From Lycorma delicatula (taxonomy: Eukaryota > Arthropoda > Insecta > Hemiptera > Fulgoridae), in contig NC_134455.1 of the NCBI RefSeq assembly GCF_047948215.1, positions 72,689,689 to 72,753,688 of the forward strand: a stretch of DNA of 64,000 bases, given 5' to 3'. The notes under the pieces are model-generated. The model was given only the letters and a program-made list of their open reading frames with translations. It had not been told where the DNA came from and did not search any database. A program made the translations under genes and the position numbers. Positions 59,115-64,000 of the stretch are shown in pieces (within the stretch, counting starts at the first letter, position 1; each line of letters begins with the position of its first letter).

Positions 59115-61255
59115 AAGTAATTAGACTTAACAGTAATACAAGCAAGTGCAGATTTACATATCTACAAAATTACTACTTTATGATGTTGAAAATTTGTCCA
59201 GCACCTTGTATCCGCCACGTTAAACTTATTTTTTTTAAAAATAGTAAGATGGACATACTCGTACAGGATACATGATTTCAATGTAAATTCTTACTAGAAA
59301 ATTAACAGCTTGCATTGTTTTAACGTATTATAAATTACATTGTTTTAACGTAACAGTTGATTTACTACCTTAAATTTGCAATAAGTATTTTAAATTTAAA
59401 AATATTTTTTTTCAAAATTTATTGTTTTAAGAAATTTAGGACCGAAAACATCAAACTTGATTCTAAAATTAAATATTGTAATAATTGACATAAGTAATGT
59501 TATTTGACGTATTCATTTAATTTGTAGTAGTATTGCAAATTATTAGTAATTCTTTATTACTATTAGTGTTGTTTATTATTGATAAGGCTGTTATTATTAG
59601 TGTTTGGACTATTAATTTCTATATTAACTGTTTAAAGTTTGTTGTTGGATGTAATTTTGTATCTAATACCAAATAAAAACGTTTACGGAACGTTTTTACC
59701 TTGTGTTAAAACAAGGAAACGGGAAACGGAAACGTTTTCCGTTTTCCGTTCAAAGCGTGTTTCCGTTTTTACAAATTTAGTTGGTTATAACTCAAAAAGT
59801 TATTTATCGTTATCGAAAAACGGTTTTCACCGTCGTTTTTTCGTAAATCTTTACATTAAAATCATGTATCTATCTCATGTCCATCTTACTATTTAAAAAA
59901 AAAGACTGATTCAATTTGGCGGATACAAAATAACGGACAAAATTTCAAATATATCCCAAAGAAGTAATTTTGTAACTATGAAGATTCGATTTTCTTTCTA
60001 TCTCCTAGTATCCCTCAATTTTTAAATATGAAGCTATTTGCATGCCTTAATATCACCCTCTATAAAACAGTGTAATTTGTCCTTTCCCGGAAATACATTA
60101 GAATAGAAACACGAAAAAATATAAATAAAGTATTCATAAAATTAATGAATAAAATAAAATTAACTCACGGAATTTTGTTCGAAAATTTACTATTTAAACC
60201 AAAGTAGCAGAAAAAATATTTAGATATGATTACCTCGAAATTCTTCCATTAACAGACGGAATAACATTTATTTTTATAGACAGTAAATGTAATCAGGTGT
60301 GTAAGTGCCTGAAAAGAACAAATATTCTTGAAAGTAGAACCATAACTTGGCTTCTACTAAATAACATTTGTTTTAATTCTAGTACTGAGTATTAAAAGGA
60401 AGCCGTTCAATCACCCTTCCTATCACGTTGAATGCTTCTTTTTAAGCTCGTCTTTTATACTTCATTTCTGATTCTAATCACAAGACTGCTTGCTATAAAG
60501 GGATTGCTTTATTGATTTTTTTGCAACTTTTTCAACATCACAGACGAGTTTTTTAACACAATTATCAATTTCCTTACTGTAACCTTTGGAATTACTACTT
60601 TATATAACTACTAATGAGGTTTTACTGAACAATATAAATTGTTAATGAATATATACAGTAAATTAGTCTATTTTTAGCCAAATTTGTTTAATTTTAATAA
60701 TCAAAGACAAGAATTACTTTTATAAAAAAGAGTTTAGATAATTACAAAGATAAAAAGTCACAATTAAAAGCTTGTTTTATTAGTCCCATAATAGTAATAC
60801 TTAATAAAAGTATATTTTTATAAAACATTAAATTTCATATTTAACATATTTGCCAAACACATCATATATACCAGGTGTTTGTCAGAGTTTTACTTCTGGA
60901 AGAGAATCCTCCCTCAAATTTTCGAGTAATGTTCTTTTTCTTCTATTCACGTGAAACGTTAATATTTAATTCCAATGAATAAACAGGAGAAATTGTTTCT
61001 TTTGAGAAAAATGAAACTTTTTAAACAATTTTAAAACATCTATTACAAAAATTTACGTACCACCGGATGTTTATGCAGTTGGCAACTATGAGGTTATGAA
61101 ACGATTGGTTTGTGATATTAAGATAGATAGCTGTCAAACCAAACCGTTACTGGATTAAATTGATAAAAAGAAATTCAGCAACTAATTTACTCATGTTTAT
61201 TTTTTCTTTTCACGTACTACAAACAAATCAAATTATGTTTATAACATATCTATAC
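59115..61255. other. AT-rich stretch with palindromic GGAAACG words
   Basis: Around 59715..59770 repeated GGAAACG and TTTCCG words form a near-palindrome. An 85-codon open stretch at 59639..59896 covers it but starts with TTG and is not convincing. Confidence 0.45.
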
Positions 61256-61264
61256 ACATAATAA

Positions 61265-61515
61265 AACTAGCCGGCTCGTCTTGCCAGAACCTGGACCCTC
61301 GGGTCTCAGGCCAGCCCAGGCGAATCCCGGAGCCAACTTAGGAGCTTCTCAGGGTCTCCCGGGTTAAGGGGCCAACCCCAGGACCGCAGACCTCGCTTCG
61401 CTCATCATTCCCAATTTTCCAGGGTGACTGACGCCCTGGACACCCGCAGAGGTTGCTTTGGTCCCCATTCTCATCTACCCACAGGGCTCCACCCCCTGGA
61501 CCCCCGCACTATAAG
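61265..61515. repeat. GC-rich island, probable element fragment
   Basis: About 250 bp of GC-rich sequence (GCCGGCTCG, CCCAGGACCG, CGCTTCGCTC) abruptly inside AT-rich DNA. No frame was seen. The CTCGCTTCGCTC word resembles Helitron-related repeats, but no terminus can be named. Confidence 0.35.
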
Positions 61516-61519
61516 TTAT

Positions 61520-62036
61520 CCTAGTGGTTGTAAGAATAATACTGATAAATAATAATCATAGTATTCAGGCTTTATAGTAACCTGAAAAAGAAACTAAATT
61601 ACAAAATATAGAATAATCGAACTTTGGTAACTGAAGTACACACCTTTGACGACGAAAAATTCACAACATATTTATTTTCCATAGTGGAAGAAATATAATA
61701 ATACAGTAAAAGGATTACTACATTTTTTTTCCTTAATGAATATCTTTAATTCACAATTTAACCCTCCATGGTAGCGAAGAAATAATGAATATTTTTAATA
61801 CATTAACCCTTCAAGCGAGGTCGGGTCTTGTTCTGTGGCTTCAAATTTAACATGCATAGTACAAATGTATCCTGAAAATTTGAAAGCAATCAATCTGTTA
61901 GTTCTCGCTTGATGCAAGGACAAACAGACAAAATATATTATTTAATATTATTTTATTTAGTAAATTTAATTCTATTACTTTTGTACTATTACTCATTCAA
62001 TTTATTTGAATCAATCAGTTTAAACTTAGCTCACAC
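61520..62036. other. AT-rich non-coding stretch
   Basis: Nothing recognised. Confidence 0.45.
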
Positions 62037-62051
62037 AGTGATAGAGGCTCA
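62037..62051. repeat. SINE target-site duplication, 5' side
   Basis: AGTGATAGAGGCTCA, identical to 62353..62367. Confidence 0.9.
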
Positions 62052-62352
62052 ATCCACTGGGTTGGTCTAGTGGTTAACGCGTCTTCCCTAATCAGCTGAT
62101 TTGGAAGTCTAGAGTTACAGCGTTCAAGTCCTAGTAAAGCCAGATATTTTTACATGGATTTCAATACTAGATCGTGGATACCAGTGATCTTTGGTGGTTG
62201 GGTTTCAATTAACCACACATCTCAGGAATGGTCGAACTGAGAATGTACAAGACTTAACACTTCATTTACACTCATACATATCATCCTCATTCATCCTCTG
62301 AAGAATTATCTAAACGGTAGTTACCGGAGGCTAAACAGGAAAAAGAAAGAAA
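62052..62352 (+). repeat. SINE family 1, intact reference copy, tail A
   Basis: The best-preserved copy. The head has TTGGTCTAGTGGTTAACGCG (box A) and GCGTTCAAGTCC (box B), followed by GATCGTGGATACC, AACCACACATCTCAGG, TCATCCTCTGAAG and CTAAACAGGAAAAAGAAAG. Perfect 15-bp duplications on both sides show it inserted as a unit of 301 bp. It can serve as the family consensus within the window. Confidence 0.95.
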
Positions 62353-62367
62353 GTGATAGAGGCTCAC
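62353..62367. repeat. SINE target-site duplication, 3' side
   Basis: Identical to 62037..62051. Confidence 0.9.
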
Positions 62368-62785
62368 AGTTAACAGTTTATTAATTCACTTCATTAAATT
62401 GTTTGCTTCAACCGGCAAATCTACTCTACTCTATGTACATATACTCGTATTTTCGAGGTTTTTCAAAATGAAATACATCTAAAAACCTTCATATTTTATG
62501 TTACGCCAAGAACCATGGATAAAAATTTGGTTGCGCTTAAGTTTTTTGTTTATCCCAAACAAACAAAAGCCCTCTTCCTCTTTATATAATTGTATAAATG
62601 ATAACTCGGGTCATCCCTATGCGCGCATGACGCAATAACTGTTGAATATATATTAATAAAACTCTGCAGATTTTTACCTTAAAGGCTTGGCCACTATCTC
62701 AAATTAGAATTACCACGATATCAGTATGGAGGTTAAGATATTAAAGATATTCATTAAAACAAATTGATCCTTTTACTTCATTATA

Positions 62786-62809
62786 TTTCTGTTACCATGG
62801 TAACAGAAA
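62786..62809. repeat. perfect 24-bp palindrome
   Basis: TTTCTGTTACCA and its exact complement, abutting the tail of a SINE. Confidence 0.85.
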
Positions 62810-62821
62810 AATATCTCTTTG

Positions 62822-63102
62822 TTTCCTCCAACCAGTTTTCCAGCTGCTGGGTCTGGGTGTGGGTATACAAGCAAATGCAATTAACGCTACCCAGACCTGA
62901 TTTAGGTACAGATGTTGTATAATCTAATTGTAAAAGTACGATAAACAGGTAGCCTGGAACAAACTCAGACCGATCACTCCTGAGACGTGTGGTTAAATGA
63001 AACCAATAAAAAGCCACCATTGAACACCGGTATCACCACTCTAGCATTCAAATCCATATAAAAATAACTGCCTATACAAGGATTCCAACCGTAAAACTCT
63101 TG
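62822..63102 (-). repeat. SINE family 1 copy with tail B, head truncated
   Basis: Body words (CCACTCTAGCATTCAAATCC, plus strand) match the family. The tail has CTCCAACCAGTTTTCCAGCT and GGGTCTGGGTGTGGG (plus strand), shared in part with the copy at 25820..26150. Confidence 0.75.
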
Positions 63103-63197
63103 TGAAAGGTACACGGAAGGCTTTGCCATTTGATGTACCTATGGTTTGGCGTGAATAAAAGAATCATGTAACCGATTGTTACTTTTGCTTAACAAGT

Positions 63198-64000
63198 GTG
63201 TTTGGAATTTCTAAAAACTCTAAACATACTGTAACATATCCTTTACCGCAATCTGCAGTCAGACCTGTACCTCACAGTGAAATTATTTCAGTTCCTGAGC
63301 CACCTGTGAGTGTATGTTTCGGAAGCAGCGATGAACAATCAGGCAGTAATGAAGAAGACAACAATGATTTTGATTTTGAATTATCTTCCAGTGAACCAGA
63401 TGTCACAAGGTAAATTAAATGACTTGGTTAGGAATTTAAATTTATCAAAAAATCAAGCTGATCTGTTAGGATCAAGAATGCAAGGTTGGAATTTACTTTA
63501 AAAAAAAAATTCGGTCTTTCGAAGCCGACAAAAAGAACTTTCTCAGTACTTTATTGATGAAAATAATTTGGTTTATTGCACAAATATTGATGAGCTTATG
63601 TTGTATTTAGGACAAGTTCATAAACCTGAGGACTGGTGCCTTTTCACAGATTCAACCAAGTATAGTTTAAAACTGATTCTACTACACAACGATAACAAAT
63701 ATCCTTCGATACAATCGCTTATGATATTAATTTGAAAGAGACGTACGATGTGATGAAAGACGTTCTTGAAAAAATAAATTATAAAAACCATAGCTGGAAC
63801 ATATGCGGTGTTTTGAAAGTTATAATTATTTTGTTAGGCATACAGTTAGGCTATACTAAGTACATTTGTTTTCTTTGCGAATGGGACAGCCGAGCTAGGG
63901 ATAAACATTATGTTACCAAAGAGTGGTAGAAACGAGAAAGATTAACTCCAAATAGGAAAAATATTATTCATAAGCCCTTAGTTGAACCCTTCTTTTTTCT
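63198..64000 (+). pseudogene. relic of a repeated arthropod gene family, runs off the edge
   Basis: The start reads KNSKHTVTYPLPQSAVRPVP and an acidic stretch, SDEQSGSNEEDNNDFDFE. A one-base shift near 63413 leads to GKLNDLVRNLNLSKNQADLL; a further shift near 63500 leads to RQKELSQYF. Next come DENNLVYCTNIDELM, EDWCLFTDSTKYSLKLILLH, KETYDVMKDVLEKINYK, WNICGVLKVI and FLCEWDSRARDKHYVTKEW. I recognise this as a protein family that occurs in very many diverged copies in arthropod genomes and behaves like transposon-borne coding sequence. I cannot name its enzyme class. At least three frame changes and a stop at 63927 show this copy is dead. Its remaining part lies beyond the window. Confidence 0.6.

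Noticed and set aside
59639..59896. An 85-codon frame
   Set aside because: It starts with TTG and is filled by repeated GGAAACG words; no family resemblance.
1..64000. CRISPR array, bacterial operon or phage-defence system
   Set aside because: No regular repeat-spacer array, no close gene packing and no prokaryotic gene families; the element content is that of an animal genome.

Overview
The window is AT-rich eukaryotic DNA, almost certainly from an insect and perhaps a hemipteran (the order is a guess from the repeat content). It has no operon-like gene packing. It holds long non-coding stretches, microsatellites, and many decayed insertions of Tc1/mariner, pogo-like, Helitron-like, non-LTR and tRNA-derived SINE elements. 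I support only one host-gene feature: an isolated exon encoding part of a CUB domain at 37546..37805 (+). Its other exons are not visible, so it probably sits between long introns.

Layout. 0-10 kb: SINEs, a pogo/Tigger-like relic (-), a nearly intact DD41D Tc1/mariner element at 3482..4817, a second and more decayed Tc1/mariner element at 5342..6626, and a 5'-truncated LINE at 6997..8990 (-) with target duplications. 10-17 kb: a Helitron-like non-autonomous element with a 3' hairpin and CTAGT end, a foldback element with arms of about 280 bp, a third Tc1/mariner relic with long inverted termini, and a MITE-like inverted repeat. 17-32 kb: AT-rich DNA with a dispersed repeat present three times, a cluster of hairpin elements near 21 kb, more SINEs, and an RNase H-bearing LINE tail. 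32-37 kb: a broken OTU-protease-like reading frame, a possible solo LTR and a second SINE family. 37.8-43.7 kb: a nearly full-length I-type LINE (-), with gag-like ORF1, endonuclease, reverse transcriptase, RNase H, 3' UTR and poly(A), all broken by stops and frameshifts. 43.7-64 kb: a further LINE tail, a near-perfect 204-bp palindrome, a Jockey-type LINE fragment, a LINE derivative with gag zinc knuckles joined to a 3' UTR, more SINEs, and at the right edge a relic of a repeated arthropod gene family that also left a fragment at 51.2 kb.

The genes do not form a pathway; the coding remnants are replication modules of separate mobile elements. I did not find a convincing new biological system. 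The most informative structures are the single-lesion transposase, the long foldback elements, the SINE families with exchanged tails, and the gag-plus-tail LINE derivative. Family assignments come from recognising motifs by eye; no database search was run.
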